Counted from the first letter of the stretch, positions 1-7,112 are shown. The stretch is DNA of 10,151 nucleotides from Demequinaceae bacterium (GCA_011524475.1 WTKG01000044.1:1-10151); one strand, 5' to 3'. Translations and numbers: made by a program. Notes: generated by a model from the letters alone, not told the origin.

Positions 1-626
1 GCATAAACATGCACTTTTCTTTGCTTCCTCGCTGACGTGGAGCCGCACCGGTGCAGCAAGGAATCTTGGCGGGTGACGATCAGTCGGGAATCACGACTTT
101 TGTGATTGAAGAAGGCTTGGACACGGGGCCCATCATCGAGTCACATGCGTATGCCATAGGGGAGCGTGACACTGCGGGGGACGTTCTTTCTACTCTCGCG
201 CACCGGGGTGCTCCGATGATGGTGTCCTCGCTTCGCAGTGTTCATCACGGTTCTGCGGTACTCACACCGCAAGATTCCACCGGGGTCACGTACGCGCCGA
301 AACTCACGCGAGAAGACGCATACATTCAGTGGGATGCGCCCGCCCACACTGTTGATAGGCAGGTGCGGGCGTGTACTCCCGCTCCGGGGGCATGGACGAC
401 CCTGCCCGACGGCACTACCGCCAAAATTGGGCCAGTGCTTCCCCAAGACGCCTCTGCAAGCGCGCCAGGAACCATACATTCCGCGGGCAAGCAGATATTT
501 GTGAGTTGCGGCACCGGGCAGGTGCAACTCACCACGATCGCTCCCGCAGGGAAAAAGCCCATGCCGGCAGACGCGTGGTGGCGAGGTGCGCGGGTGCACG
601 AAGGCGCACAGCTGGGCGAAACGTGA
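1..626 (+). pseudogene. fmt: Methionyl-tRNA formyltransferase, 3' portion, interrupted by an in-frame TGA
   Basis: Fmt transfers a formyl group from 10-formyl-tetrahydrofolate to the methionine on initiator tRNA. The 5' end lies outside the window; the reading frame begins at base 3. It reads INMHFSLLPR, then TGA at 33-35, then RGAAPVQQGILAGD. This is the family motif N-x-H-x-SLLP-x-WRGAAPVQ with the tryptophan codon replaced by a stop. The known catalytic Asn and His (codons at 6 and 12) lie before the stop, and the catalytic Asp of LDTGP (codon at 120) lies after it, so neither fragment alone could be active. Downstream the frame stays open through the Formyl_trans_C domain (APKLTREDAYIQW, then PAGKKPM and WWRGAR) to TGA at 624-626, with no second lesion. 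A GTG at 51 could restart translation but would yield an incomplete enzyme. Identity is certain; whether the gene is broken, misread by sequencing, or rescued by readthrough is open. Confidence 0.85.
33..35 (+). other. In-frame TGA in place of a conserved Trp codon in fmt
   Basis: TGA stands where homologous Fmt proteins carry Trp (TGG), so the difference is a single G-to-A change in the third codon position. The frame is unshifted and the surrounding residues are strongly conserved. The next base is C, giving TGAC, a context known to be comparatively leaky in bacteria, and near-cognate reading of UGA by tRNA-Trp would restore the native residue. That rescue is an inference; a sequencing error would look identical. 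Confidence 0.9.
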
Positions 627-1981
627 GTCGGGTATCTTCCGAACGCCGCGCGGCCTATGAGTTACTCCGCAGGGTGGACGAAGAGGATGCATACGCAAAT
701 CTGGTGATGCCGCAGGTATTGAAAACTCACCAGTTGACCGGCCGTGACGCTGCGTTTGCGGTAGAACTTGGCTTCTCGACGCTACGCATGCGCAGGCTGT
801 ATGAAGCGATAGTTGCAGAAGTGAGCGGGCGCGATATCTCGTCTCTTGATCCAGAAGTCACGCGGGTTCTGCTGTTAGGGGTACATCAAGCACTCCGTAT
901 GCGAGTGCCGCCGCATGCGTCCGTATCGCAGTCCGTTGATCTGGCGAAAGCGGTGGGGGCGCGCCGTGCGGCCGGTTTAGTGAACGCCAGCATGCGCGCG
1001 GTGGTGACACGCACCTATGACGAATGGTGTGCTCGAGTGGCGTCGGGGACAAGCATTTCGGCGTTGGCATTACGGCATTCGCATCCCACGTGGATGGTGG
1101 AGGCGCTGCACGAGTCGTTACTGGGCGATGCCAGGCAGGACCAACTAGAAGACCTGCTGGTGGCGCACAATTCACCTGCTGCTGTAGTGCTAGCGACCAG
1201 GCCGGGACTCAGTTCTCCCGAAGAGATTCCGGAGGGGGCGCCAGGCCGCATGGTGAGCACCGCGGTGACGCTTGCCAAAGGAACTGACCCTGGGTCACTC
1301 AAACAGGTGCGGGTGGGAAGCGCAAGCGTTCAAGACGAAGGCTCCCAAGCGGTCACGCTGGCATTGACCCGCCATCCCTTAGACAACGAGAGCAGATGGC
1401 TAGACCTATGTGCGGGTCCAGGAGGCAAAGCAGCGTTGTTGGGGGCAGTGGCACGTGAGCGTGGCGTCACCGTGGACGCGCTGGAGATACACAAGCATCG
1501 CGCCGCACTTGTGCAGAAATCGGTGCGGGCTCTCGCAGCAGGCACCGTTGCCGTTCATCATGTGGATGCGTTGGAATGGGAAGAAGGCGGTTACGACCGC
1601 GTACTTCTTGATGCGCCATGCACGGGCACTGGTTCCCTACGGCGCCGGCCAGAAGCGCGATGGCGACGTCAGCATTCCGATCTTGAGGTTCTGCTCCCGC
1701 TTCAGTCCGCATTATTTGACCGCGCTGTGCGTGCGCTTCGCCCCGGAGGGGTGATGGCGTACGTGACATGCTCGCCTCTGCGATCGGAAACGAGAGATCA
1801 ACTGGAATCCGCAATGTCGCGTCACCTCGGGGTCTTGGAGCCCATCGATGCCCGCCCACTTGTGGCGAGCCTAGGAGCTATGACAGAGTCCGATTTCGGT
1901 TCCTCTCCAGACGTTCAATTATGGACAGATATCCATGGAACAGACTCGATGTACGTGGCGCTTCTGAAACGCACCACTTAG
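623..1981 (+). CDS. rsmB: 16S rRNA (cytosine-967-C5)-methyltransferase
   Basis: RsmB uses S-adenosylmethionine to methylate C967 of 16S rRNA. I chose GTG 623 (452 aa), which overlaps the fmt stop as GTGA; the open frame extends further upstream, but that stretch lies across fmt coding sequence and is not RsmB-like. The N-terminal part (about residues 1-140) is the NusB-like RNA-binding domain, starting VSRVSSERRAAYELLRRV. The C-terminal Rossmann methyltransferase has the SAM loop LDLCAGPGGK at residues 260-269, motif IV DAPCTGTGSLRRRPEARW from residue 330 with Cys333, and motif VI TCSP with Cys383, the nucleophile position in the family. Length and motif order are normal for RsmB/Sun proteins. 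No good Shine-Dalgarno precedes the GTG, so translation is probably coupled to fmt. If so, the premature TGA in fmt could also lower RsmB synthesis unless ribosomes restart within fmt. Confidence 0.95.
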   Translation: MSRVSSERRAAYELLRRVDEEDAYANLVMPQVLKTHQLTGRDAAFAVELGFSTLRMRRLYEAIVAEVSGRDISSLDPEVTRVLLLGVHQALRMRVPPHASVSQSVDLAKAVGARRAAGLVNASMRAVVTRTYDEWCARVASGTSISALALRHSHPTWMVEALHESLLGDARQDQLEDLLVAHNSPAAVVLATRPGLSSPEEIPEGAPGRMVSTAVTLAKGTDPGSLKQVRVGSASVQDEGSQAVTLALTRHPLDNESRWLDLCAGPGGKAALLGAVARERGVTVDALEIHKHRAALVQKSVRALAAGTVAVHHVDALEWEEGGYDRVLLDAPCTGTGSLRRRPEARWRRQHSDLEVLLPLQSALFDRAVRALRPGGVMAYVTCSPLRSETRDQLESAMSRHLGVLEPIDARPLVASLGAMTESDFGSSPDVQLWTDIHGTDSMYVALLKRTT

Positions 1982-1986
1982 CGCAG

Positions 1987-1998
1987 TAGGCTCAGGGT
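1987..1998 (+). promoter_or_regulatory. Candidate promoter for a leaderless rpe transcript
   Basis: TAGGCT at 1987-1992 matches the actinobacterial -10 pattern TANNNT and ends exactly 6 bases before the rpe ATG at 1999. CTGAAA at 1964-1969, inside the end of rsmB, lies 17 bases upstream and matches 4 of 6 positions of TTGACA. There is no properly spaced Shine-Dalgarno: the only G-run (GGG, 1995-1997) nearly touches the ATG. Together this fits transcription starting at or next to the start codon. A short motif of this kind can arise by chance. Confidence 0.4.
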
Positions 1999-2664
1999 AT
2001 GGACGTTCGTATCGCGCCCAGCATTCTCGCGGCTGACTTTGCGAATCTTGAACGCGACATTGCGAAGGTGAGTGACGCTGACCTTTTGCACGTAGATGTG
2101 ATGGATGGACACTTTGTGCCCAACCTCACGATCGGCCTTCCCGTGGTGGAACGACTGGTCGAAGTGTCGGCGTTACCCATAGATGCACACTTGATGATTG
2201 AGAACCCAGAAACATGGGCGCCACGCTTTGCGGAGGCAGGTTCTCATTCGGTCACATTTCACCATGAGGCTGCCTTGAATCCGATAATCGTGGCGCGAGC
2301 CATTCGCAGTGCGGGCGCCCAAGCAGCCGTTGCGCTTAAACCGGATACTGACGTGGAACCTCTGCTCCCGTATCTGGATGAATTCGACATGGTGTTGATC
2401 ATGACGGTGGAGCCTGGCTTTGGGGGGCAAGCGTTTATGGAAAAAGTGGTCCCCAAAATAACGGTTTTGCGCGACCATGTGCAGCGAGAAGGCCTGGATC
2501 TGCAGATTCAAGTAGACGGAGGGATCTCCGCCGGTAATGCAGCGCTGGTAGCTGGCGCCGGTGCGGACACACTGGTGGCAGGCAGCGCAATTTTCGGAGC
2601 GAACGACCCGAGCCTCGCAGTTGCAGAAATCCGTGCAGCGGCAGGGGAGGTAGGCCATCTCTAG
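1999..2664 (+). CDS. rpe: Ribulose-phosphate 3-epimerase
   Basis: Rpe interconverts D-ribulose 5-phosphate and D-xylulose 5-phosphate in the pentose phosphate pathway, as a metal-dependent TIM-barrel enzyme. The 221-aa protein is of standard length and begins MDVRIAPSILAADFANL. Metal and catalytic residues are visible: His31 and Asp33 in HVDVMDGHFVPNLTIG, His64 in DAHLMIE, and Asp173 in QVDGGIS. The phosphate-binding signatures MTVEPGFGGQAF (residues 135-146) and VAGSAIFG (193-200) are present. It starts 17 bases after rsmB and ends 7 bases before ribD. Ribulose 5-phosphate is also the substrate of the RibB domain encoded downstream, so the placement is metabolically sensible and is a known actinobacterial arrangement. 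The ATG lacks a normal ribosome-binding site and may be read from a leaderless transcript. Confidence 0.97.
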   Translation: MDVRIAPSILAADFANLERDIAKVSDADLLHVDVMDGHFVPNLTIGLPVVERLVEVSALPIDAHLMIENPETWAPRFAEAGSHSVTFHHEAALNPIIVARAIRSAGAQAAVALKPDTDVEPLLPYLDEFDMVLIMTVEPGFGGQAFMEKVVPKITVLRDHVQREGLDLQIQVDGGISAGNAALVAGAGADTLVAGSAIFGANDPSLAVAEIRAAAGEVGHL

Positions 2665-2671
2665 CGCGCAC

Positions 2672-3673
2672 ATGGCACCGCATCAGATTATGCAGCGGGC
2701 TGTGGAACTTGGTGCGAAGGGGCCTGAATATGGACCAAACCCTCGTGTGGGCTGTGTGATTGTGGGGGCAGATGGTCGCATTCTTGGAGAGGGCTACCAC
2801 CGCGGAGCAGGAACCGCTCACGCCGAGGTGGATGCTCTTGCGGCAGTAGAGGCCGAAGGCGCTTCGACTCAAGGCGCGAGCGCATACGTCACTTTGGAAC
2901 CGTGTCGTCACGTGGGAAGGACCCCTCCGTGCGTTGATGCCCTCACAGCAGCCGGAGTGGCGGAAGTTGTATACGCGGTTCCTGACCCAGGTGCCGCGAG
3001 TGGGGGCGGAGGTGAGGAACTCACATCTCGCGGAATCCATGCGCGTCAATTCGATTCCTCTGCAGCACGAGATCTGACTCGGCGATGGAGACGTGCCGTG
3101 CAGCAGGGGCGACCGTACGTCATTGCAAAATTCGCGGCAACCCTCGATGGTCGCACCGCCGCTGCTGACGGTTCGAGTATGTGGATTACGGGTGCCGAAT
3201 CGCGCGCACACGTGCACGACATGCGCTCCCGGGTGGATGCGATCGTGGTGGGTACGCGCACGGTTGTACGCGACCGGCCCAGTCTTACTGCTCGCCCGGG
3301 AGGAAAGTTGGCTTCGCGCCAACCTTTACGCGTGGTGGTGGGAAATACTGCGGCAGATGTGGGTATGGAAGGGGAAAACGTACTGGCTCTGCAGACCAGA
3401 GATGTGAATGTGGTTCTTGCAGAACTTGCGGACCGCGACGTGCGCGTAGCACTCGTGGAAGGCGGAGCTACACTCATGACAGCGTTTTTTGCCGCAGGGT
3501 ACGTAGACGAAGTGCATGCGTACCTTGCTCCCGCGTTGCTGGGGAGTGGAACGTCTGCGCTGGGCGATATGGGAATTGACACCATGGGTGAGGTGTTGCG
3601 TTTAACAGATGTCAGTATTTCGCCGCTGGGCAACGACGTGCTCGTGGCCGGGCTCATGTATGAGGAGGACTAG
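2672..3673 (+). CDS. ribD: Bifunctional riboflavin deaminase/reductase RibD
   Basis: RibD carries out two consecutive cytosolic steps: deamination of the pyrimidine from RibA, then NADPH-dependent reduction of its ribosyl side chain. The 333-aa protein has an N-terminal zinc cytidine-deaminase-type domain (about 1-145) with HAEVDA (His50, Glu52) and EPCRHVGRTPPC (Cys78, Cys87). The C-terminal reductase domain (about 147-330) shows KFAATLDGRTAAADG, WITG, VGTRTVVRDRPSLTAR and VEGGATL. The usual DPNP element of the deaminase domain reads DPGA at residues 105-108, a small departure. ATG 2672 gives the normal N-terminus. The nearest Shine-Dalgarno-like run, GGGAGG at 2645-2650, is 21 bases upstream, too far for ideal use, so reinitiation after rpe is likely. 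The stop abuts the ribE start directly. Confidence 0.96.
   Translation: MAPHQIMQRAVELGAKGPEYGPNPRVGCVIVGADGRILGEGYHRGAGTAHAEVDALAAVEAEGASTQGASAYVTLEPCRHVGRTPPCVDALTAAGVAEVVYAVPDPGAASGGGGEELTSRGIHARQFDSSAARDLTRRWRRAVQQGRPYVIAKFAATLDGRTAAADGSSMWITGAESRAHVHDMRSRVDAIVVGTRTVVRDRPSLTARPGGKLASRQPLRVVVGNTAADVGMEGENVLALQTRDVNVVLAELADRDVRVALVEGGATLMTAFFAAGYVDEVHAYLAPALLGSGTSALGDMGIDTMGEVLRLTDVSISPLGNDVLVAGLMYEED
3662..3668 (+). promoter_or_regulatory. Ribosome-binding site of ribE
   Basis: GAGGAGG lies 5 bases before the GTG at 3674 and is embedded in the last codons of ribD, which encode Glu-Glu-Asp. It supports GTG 3674 as the ribE start. Confidence 0.8.
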
Positions 3674-4267
3674 GTGTTCACGGGCTTAGTCGAAGAGATC
3701 GGCGTGGTTGCCGCGGTCGAATATTCGTCCAAGGCAGGCTCCCTCACAGTGGCGAGCCCGCGTATTGCTCCGCAGTTGAGTCATGGAGAATCTGTCGCGG
3801 TGAATGGCGCGTGTGTCACTGTGGCAGCAACCGATGGTGACACGTGGACGGCTGATGTGATGCAAGTGACGCGACAAGCCACAACTTTGGGTTCATTGCA
3901 CGTGGGCCAGAAGGTGAATCTCGAGCGAGCAATGGAACTCGGAGGGCGGCTGGGAGGCCACCTAGTGCAAGGCCATGTGGATGCTCAAGGCGAGGTGGTC
4001 GGTATTGATGCGGGTGAGGAATGGGATGACGTAAGTATCGCTATTCCACGGGACTTGCTGCCGTACGTGGTGACGAAAGGCTCCCTCACGATTGACGGGG
4101 TGTCCCTTACGGTGGCGTCATTGACAGACAATCACGTACGGGTGTCACTGATCCCCACGACACGTCAGGACACGACGTTAGGCGCTCTCGCGGTCGGCGA
4201 TGCCGTCAATCTTGAGGTAGACCTCATTGCAAAGTACGTAGAAAGGTGGGTAGGCGAACGTGACTGA
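3674..4267 (+). CDS. ribE: Riboflavin synthase, alpha subunit
   Basis: This enzyme (RibE, called RibC in E. coli) dismutates two molecules of 6,7-dimethyl-8-ribityllumazine into riboflavin and the pyrimidine intermediate. The 197-aa protein has two tandem lumazine-binding beta-barrel domains. The first (1 to about 96) starts MFTGLVEEIG and contains NGACVTV (44-50). The second (about 97-186) starts HLVQGHVDAQG and contains IDGVSLTV (140-147), the equivalent of the first-domain motif. Length and the MFTG N-terminus, where the initiator residue and Phe2 are characteristic of the family, are typical. The GTG start has a strong Shine-Dalgarno and directly follows the ribD stop; the end overlaps the ribBA start by 8 bases, consistent with one operon. 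Confidence 0.97.
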   Translation: MFTGLVEEIGVVAAVEYSSKAGSLTVASPRIAPQLSHGESVAVNGACVTVAATDGDTWTADVMQVTRQATTLGSLHVGQKVNLERAMELGGRLGGHLVQGHVDAQGEVVGIDAGEEWDDVSIAIPRDLLPYVVTKGSLTIDGVSLTVASLTDNHVRVSLIPTTRQDTTLGALAVGDAVNLEVDLIAKYVERWVGERD

Positions 4268-5498
4268 TGGCGGCTCCGGCGCAGTCGAACGGGCTTTAGA
4301 GGATTTACGTCAAGGCAAGCCCGTTTTGGTGTCAGATTCTTTGCATCGGGAAGATGAAGTGGACTTCATCATGTCTGCCCAGACAGCAACTGTGGATTGG
4401 ATTGCGTGGGGGATTAGGCGCTCCAGCGGTTATCTGTGCGCACCCATGACCAGCGAACGTGCGGATTCACTCAAATTGCCGTTGATGGTTCCGCACAGTC
4501 AAGACCCCCGCCGCACGGCATACACGGTTTCTGTCGACGCTGCCACAGGCATCTCTACGGGAATTTCTGCCGCTGACCGTCACCGCACACTCACACTGTT
4601 GGCGGACCCTGCGACCGAAGCGGCTGATCTCATTCGCCCCGGGCATGTGTTGCCTCTTCGTGCTGTCGCAGGAGGTGTACTGCATCGCCCTGGACATACG
4701 GAGGCGTGCGTGGATCTGTGCACACTTGCAGGCCTTGAGCCGGTGGGAGTGATCGCCGAGATGGTGAACGACGACGGTTCCATGATGCGCCGGGCAGATG
4801 CTGCCACGCTTGCTGCACAGGAAGGTCTCACTCTTGTCGCAATCTCTGATATCGCTGATTATCTGCGTGACAAGGGGATACGCCCTGCTCCCGTGACGCC
4901 CTCTCCTCATCGCGTGACGCGGGAAGGGGAGGCGAAACTCCCCGTCGAAGCCGGAGATCTGCGACTGGTGGGTTATCGCGATGCCCGTACCGGAGACGAA
5001 CACGTAGCACTGGTATCCCCTCAACCGGCAGAAGGAACGCCTACTGTGCGGGTCCATTCAGAGTGCCTCACGGGAGATGCTTTCGGTTCTCAGCGCTGTG
5101 ATTGCGGCCCTCAACTAGACGCTGCGATCGAACGTGTCGCGCGTGAAGGTGGTGCGGTGATCTATCTGACCGGACACGAAGGTCGCGGCATCGGGATCGT
5201 GAAGAAAATTCAGGCGTATGCCTTGCAGGACGAAGGCCTCGACACTGTGGATGCAAACACCTCTCTTGGGATGCCAGTAGACCGCCGTGAATATGGTGCG
5301 GCGGCAGCGATACTGCATGATTTAGGGATGACGAAAGTGCGGCTCTTGACGAATAACCCGGCAAAGGTCGAGGGGTTGCGCGCTCATGGTGTGGAGGTAG
5401 AAGACAGAGTCGCCCATCACGTGGGAGCCACTGTGCACAACGCACATTATCGTCAGACCAAAAAGGAACGCATGGGCCATCTAGGAGAAGACGCATGA
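4260..5498 (+). CDS. ribBA: RibBA: DHBP synthase / GTP cyclohydrolase II fusion
   Basis: The fused enzyme makes both riboflavin precursors: the N-terminal RibB half turns ribulose 5-phosphate into 3,4-dihydroxy-2-butanone 4-phosphate, and the C-terminal RibA half opens the imidazole ring of GTP. The RibB part (about 1-207) has TGISAADR (100-107), RPGHVLPLRA and GGVLHRPGHTEACVDL with metal-ligand His146. The usual DDEDRENEGD motif reads DSLHREDEVD (26-35), keeping Arg30, Glu31, Glu33 and Asp35 but losing the other acidic residues. The RibA part (about 212-412) has the zinc site SECLTGDAFGSQRCDCG (Cys269, Cys280, Cys282), GHEGRGIGI (305-313), the catalytic Asp341 and Arg343 in VDRREYG, and RLLTNNPAK. 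GTG 4260 was chosen from the AAAGGTGGG run about 9 bases upstream and the normal N-terminus. The gene overlaps ribE by 8 bases and ribH by 4. Confidence 0.95.
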   Translation: MTDGGSGAVERALEDLRQGKPVLVSDSLHREDEVDFIMSAQTATVDWIAWGIRRSSGYLCAPMTSERADSLKLPLMVPHSQDPRRTAYTVSVDAATGISTGISAADRHRTLTLLADPATEAADLIRPGHVLPLRAVAGGVLHRPGHTEACVDLCTLAGLEPVGVIAEMVNDDGSMMRRADAATLAAQEGLTLVAISDIADYLRDKGIRPAPVTPSPHRVTREGEAKLPVEAGDLRLVGYRDARTGDEHVALVSPQPAEGTPTVRVHSECLTGDAFGSQRCDCGPQLDAAIERVAREGGAVIYLTGHEGRGIGIVKKIQAYALQDEGLDTVDANTSLGMPVDRREYGAAAAILHDLGMTKVRLLTNNPAKVEGLRAHGVEVEDRVAHHVGATVHNAHYRQTKKERMGHLGEDA

Positions 5499-5959
5499 GT
5501 GGAGACGGAGCTCCGTCAGTGAATGTGCAGGCGGACGGCATGGTTATTGACGTGGTCGCAGCCCAGTGGCACACGGAAATAATGGATGGCCTCGTAGCAG
5601 GCGCCTTGCGTGCGGCGGAAAAGTCCGGAGCCACGGTACGTCTTGTGCGCGTTCCTGGGGCCTTTGAAACTGTGGTGATGGCGGAGGCGCTTGCGCGCAA
5701 AGGAGCGGAGGCGATTGCCGTGTTAGGAGTGGTGGTCAGGGGCGAAACCCCGCACTTCACCTACGTGTGCGACGCCGTGACTCGCGGGCTTACGGATGTT
5801 TCTCGTTCCCACAATGTTCCCCTGGGGTTTGGAGTCTTGACGGTAGATACCGTGGACCAAGCCCTGGCCCGCGCCGGTTTAGAGCACAGCACAGAGGACA
5901 AGGGCGCCGAAGCTGTGGAAGCGGCATTGGCGACAGCTGTGGCACTCCGCGGCCTGTAA
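5495..5959 (+). CDS. ribH: 6,7-dimethyl-8-ribityllumazine synthase
   Basis: RibH condenses 3,4-dihydroxybutanone phosphate with the RibD product (after a phosphatase step) to form lumazine, the substrate of RibE. The family assembles as pentamers or 60-subunit capsids. The 154-aa protein shows AQWH (23-26, the aromatic substrate-stacking region), VPGAFE (53-58), [15 protein letters not shown] (78-92) with catalytic-base His87, and FGVLT (112-116). The usual Asp in PHFDYVC is Thr89 here, a minor change. ATG 5495 overlaps the ribBA stop as ATGA and has AGGAG at 5483-5487, 7 bases upstream. It is the last riboflavin gene of the cluster; 37 bases separate it from hisE. Confidence 0.96.
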   Translation: MSGDGAPSVNVQADGMVIDVVAAQWHTEIMDGLVAGALRAAEKSGATVRLVRVPGAFETVVMAEALARKGAEAIAVLGVVVRGETPHFTYVCDAVTRGLTDVSRSHNVPLGFGVLTVDTVDQALARAGLEHSTEDKGAEAVEAALATAVALRGL

Positions 5960-6000
5960 TGGCAATCTCGGCCTCGCACTGCTCTACCCTGGAAGGGTGA
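5959..6000 (+). other. Possible 13-codon coupling ORF between ribH and hisE
   Basis: The ribH stop reads TAATG, so an ATG at 5959 overlaps it by one base. That ATG opens a frame [13 protein letters not shown] which ends in TGA at 5998-6000, overlapping the hisE GTG at 5997 as GTGA. Both junction types are classic reinitiation arrangements, so the mini-ORF would carry ribosomes from ribH to hisE. It is short enough to be coincidence and has no recognisable peptide function (only one His, so not a His-rich attenuator). Confidence 0.2.
5985..5996 (+). promoter_or_regulatory. Candidate promoter for a leaderless hisE transcript
   Basis: TACCCT at 5985-5990 fits the TANNNT -10 pattern and is followed by exactly 6 bases before the GTG at 5997, the same spacing as at rpe. 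The purine run GGAAGG fills those 6 bases and abuts the start codon, too close to act as a Shine-Dalgarno. No convincing -35 was seen at 16-18 bases upstream. This would separate histidine genes from the riboflavin cluster transcriptionally. Confidence 0.4.
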
Positions 6001-6260
6001 AGACATTCGAGGAGTTATACGCTGAGCTGGTGCAGCGTTCCGTTGAGCGCCCGGAGGGGTCCGGAACGGTGGCCTTACTCGACGCGGGAGTGCATGCCAT
6101 CGGCAAAAAGGTTGTAGAAGAAGCAGCGGAAGTATGGATGGCAGCGGAATATGAATCCACGGATGAAGCGGCGCAAGAAATAGCGCAACTGCTCTACCAC
6201 GCTCAGGTCATGATGGTCGCGAAGGGAATTAGTCTCGATGATGTTCAACGTCACCTCTAA
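5997..6260 (+). CDS. hisE: Phosphoribosyl-ATP pyrophosphatase
   Basis: HisE hydrolyses phosphoribosyl-ATP to phosphoribosyl-AMP, the second step of histidine synthesis. The 87-aa protein is a typical stand-alone HisE of the all-alpha NTP-pyrophosphatase (MazG-like) superfamily. It shows [10 protein letters not shown] at the N-terminus, [11 protein letters not shown] (21-31), and the metal-binding block [10 protein letters not shown] (37-46) with Glu41, Glu42 and Glu45, then [13 protein letters not shown] (61-73). No HisI domain is fused, so HisI should be encoded elsewhere. GTG 5997 is the only start that gives the family N-terminus; it overlaps the stop of the small upstream ORF as GTGA and lacks a usable Shine-Dalgarno. 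hisG follows after 9 bases. Confidence 0.95.
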   Translation: MKTFEELYAELVQRSVERPEGSGTVALLDAGVHAIGKKVVEEAAEVWMAAEYESTDEAAQEIAQLLYHAQVMMVAKGISLDDVQRHL

Positions 6261-6269
6261 GGCGGCACC

Positions 6270-7112
6270 ATGCTTCGGATAGCTGTTCCCAATAAAGGTT
6301 CTCTGGCGGAACCTGCTTCCACTTTGCTGAGCGAGGCGGGGTATCGCCAGCGCAGCAATGGCCGTGATCTGGTGTTGGAAGATCGCGACAATGACGTGGA
6401 GTTCTTCTTTTTGCGCCCTCGTGACGTGGCCGTCTACGTGGGGCAAGGCACGGTCGAAGTGGGAATTACGGGACGTGACCTCTTGGTGGACTCGGGTGCC
6501 GATGCACGTGAAGTATTGCCGTTGCGTTTTGGAGGCTCCACGTTCCGATTTGCCGCTCTTCCGGGAGTGGCATCACAGGTCAGCGACTTGGAAGGCATGC
6601 GAGTAGCCACGTCGTATCCGAACGTGGTCGCAGGGTTTCTTGCGGAACACGACGTGAATGCCACAATCGTGAGGCTCGACGGAGCAGTGGAGTCTTCTGT
6701 GCGCTTGGGAGTGGCAGATGCCATTGCGGACGTAGTTGAGACCGGCTCCACTCTCAAGGCAGCGGGTCTTGAGGTCTTTGGCCCGCCTCTCTTGGAGTCG
6801 GAAGCGGTACTTATTCGTGACGCTGCGGTCTCCACGGAGGCGCTGGAGACGCTGGTGGGGAGACTCACGGGAGTTCTGACGTCGCGCCAATATGTGTTGA
6901 TGGATTACGACGTTCCAGCAGAGGCGCTCGACAAGGCAATTGCGATCACTCCCGGGCACGAGGCGCCGACCGTGACTGCGTTGCATGGTTCTGATTGGCA
7001 CGCGGTGCGGGTGATGGTGCCTCGCGACACGATGAACCCCGTGATGGATCAGCTGTATGCCGTGGGTGCCCGGGCAATTCTGGTGACGGAACTGCTTGCG
7101 GTTCGCGTCTAA
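6270..7112 (+). CDS. hisG: ATP phosphoribosyltransferase, long form
   Basis: HisG joins PRPP and ATP to give phosphoribosyl-ATP, the committed and histidine-inhibited first step of histidine synthesis. The 280-aa length indicates the long, HisZ-independent form with a C-terminal regulatory domain (about 208-280). Visible features are [12 protein letters not shown] (1-12), the core segment [15 protein letters not shown] (58-72), and the PRPP-binding motif [13 protein letters not shown] (150-162). The C-terminal ACT-like part, where histidine binds in characterised long HisG enzymes, reads [20 protein letters not shown] in its central portion. The ATG has AAGGCGG at 6259-6265 as Shine-Dalgarno. 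The TAA stop touches the ATG of pafB with no gap. Confidence 0.96.
   Translation: MLRIAVPNKGSLAEPASTLLSEAGYRQRSNGRDLVLEDRDNDVEFFFLRPRDVAVYVGQGTVEVGITGRDLLVDSGADAREVLPLRFGGSTFRFAALPGVASQVSDLEGMRVATSYPNVVAGFLAEHDVNATIVRLDGAVESSVRLGVADAIADVVETGSTLKAAGLEVFGPPLLESEAVLIRDAAVSTEALETLVGRLTGVLTSRQYVLMDYDVPAEALDKAIAITPGHEAPTVTALHGSDWHAVRVMVPRDTMNPVMDQLYAVGARAILVTELLAVRV

Noticed and set aside
33..35. Genome-wide reassignment of TGA to tryptophan
   Set aside because: fmt, ribE, ribBA and tatC all terminate at TGA at the expected family length, in tight overlap with the next start, and no other gene here has an internal TGA. Trp is otherwise encoded by TGG.
371..622. N-terminal extension of RsmB from an upstream ATG at 371
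   Set aside because: The extra 84 residues overlap the conserved C-terminal part of fmt, look like out-of-frame translation and have no RsmB similarity; GTG 623 gives the normal start.
2435..3322. Long antisense open frame opposite rpe/ribD
   Set aside because: Its product is Cys/His/Arg/Ser-rich with no recognisable domain, and both sense genes are strongly conserved enzymes; it is a shadow frame.
5068..5760. Antisense open frame opposite ribBA/ribH
   Set aside because: Low-complexity composition, no start signal and full overlap with conserved RibA and RibH motifs.
5951..5996. Rho-independent terminator between ribH and hisE
   Set aside because: The 37-base gap shows no GC-rich stem followed by a T run.
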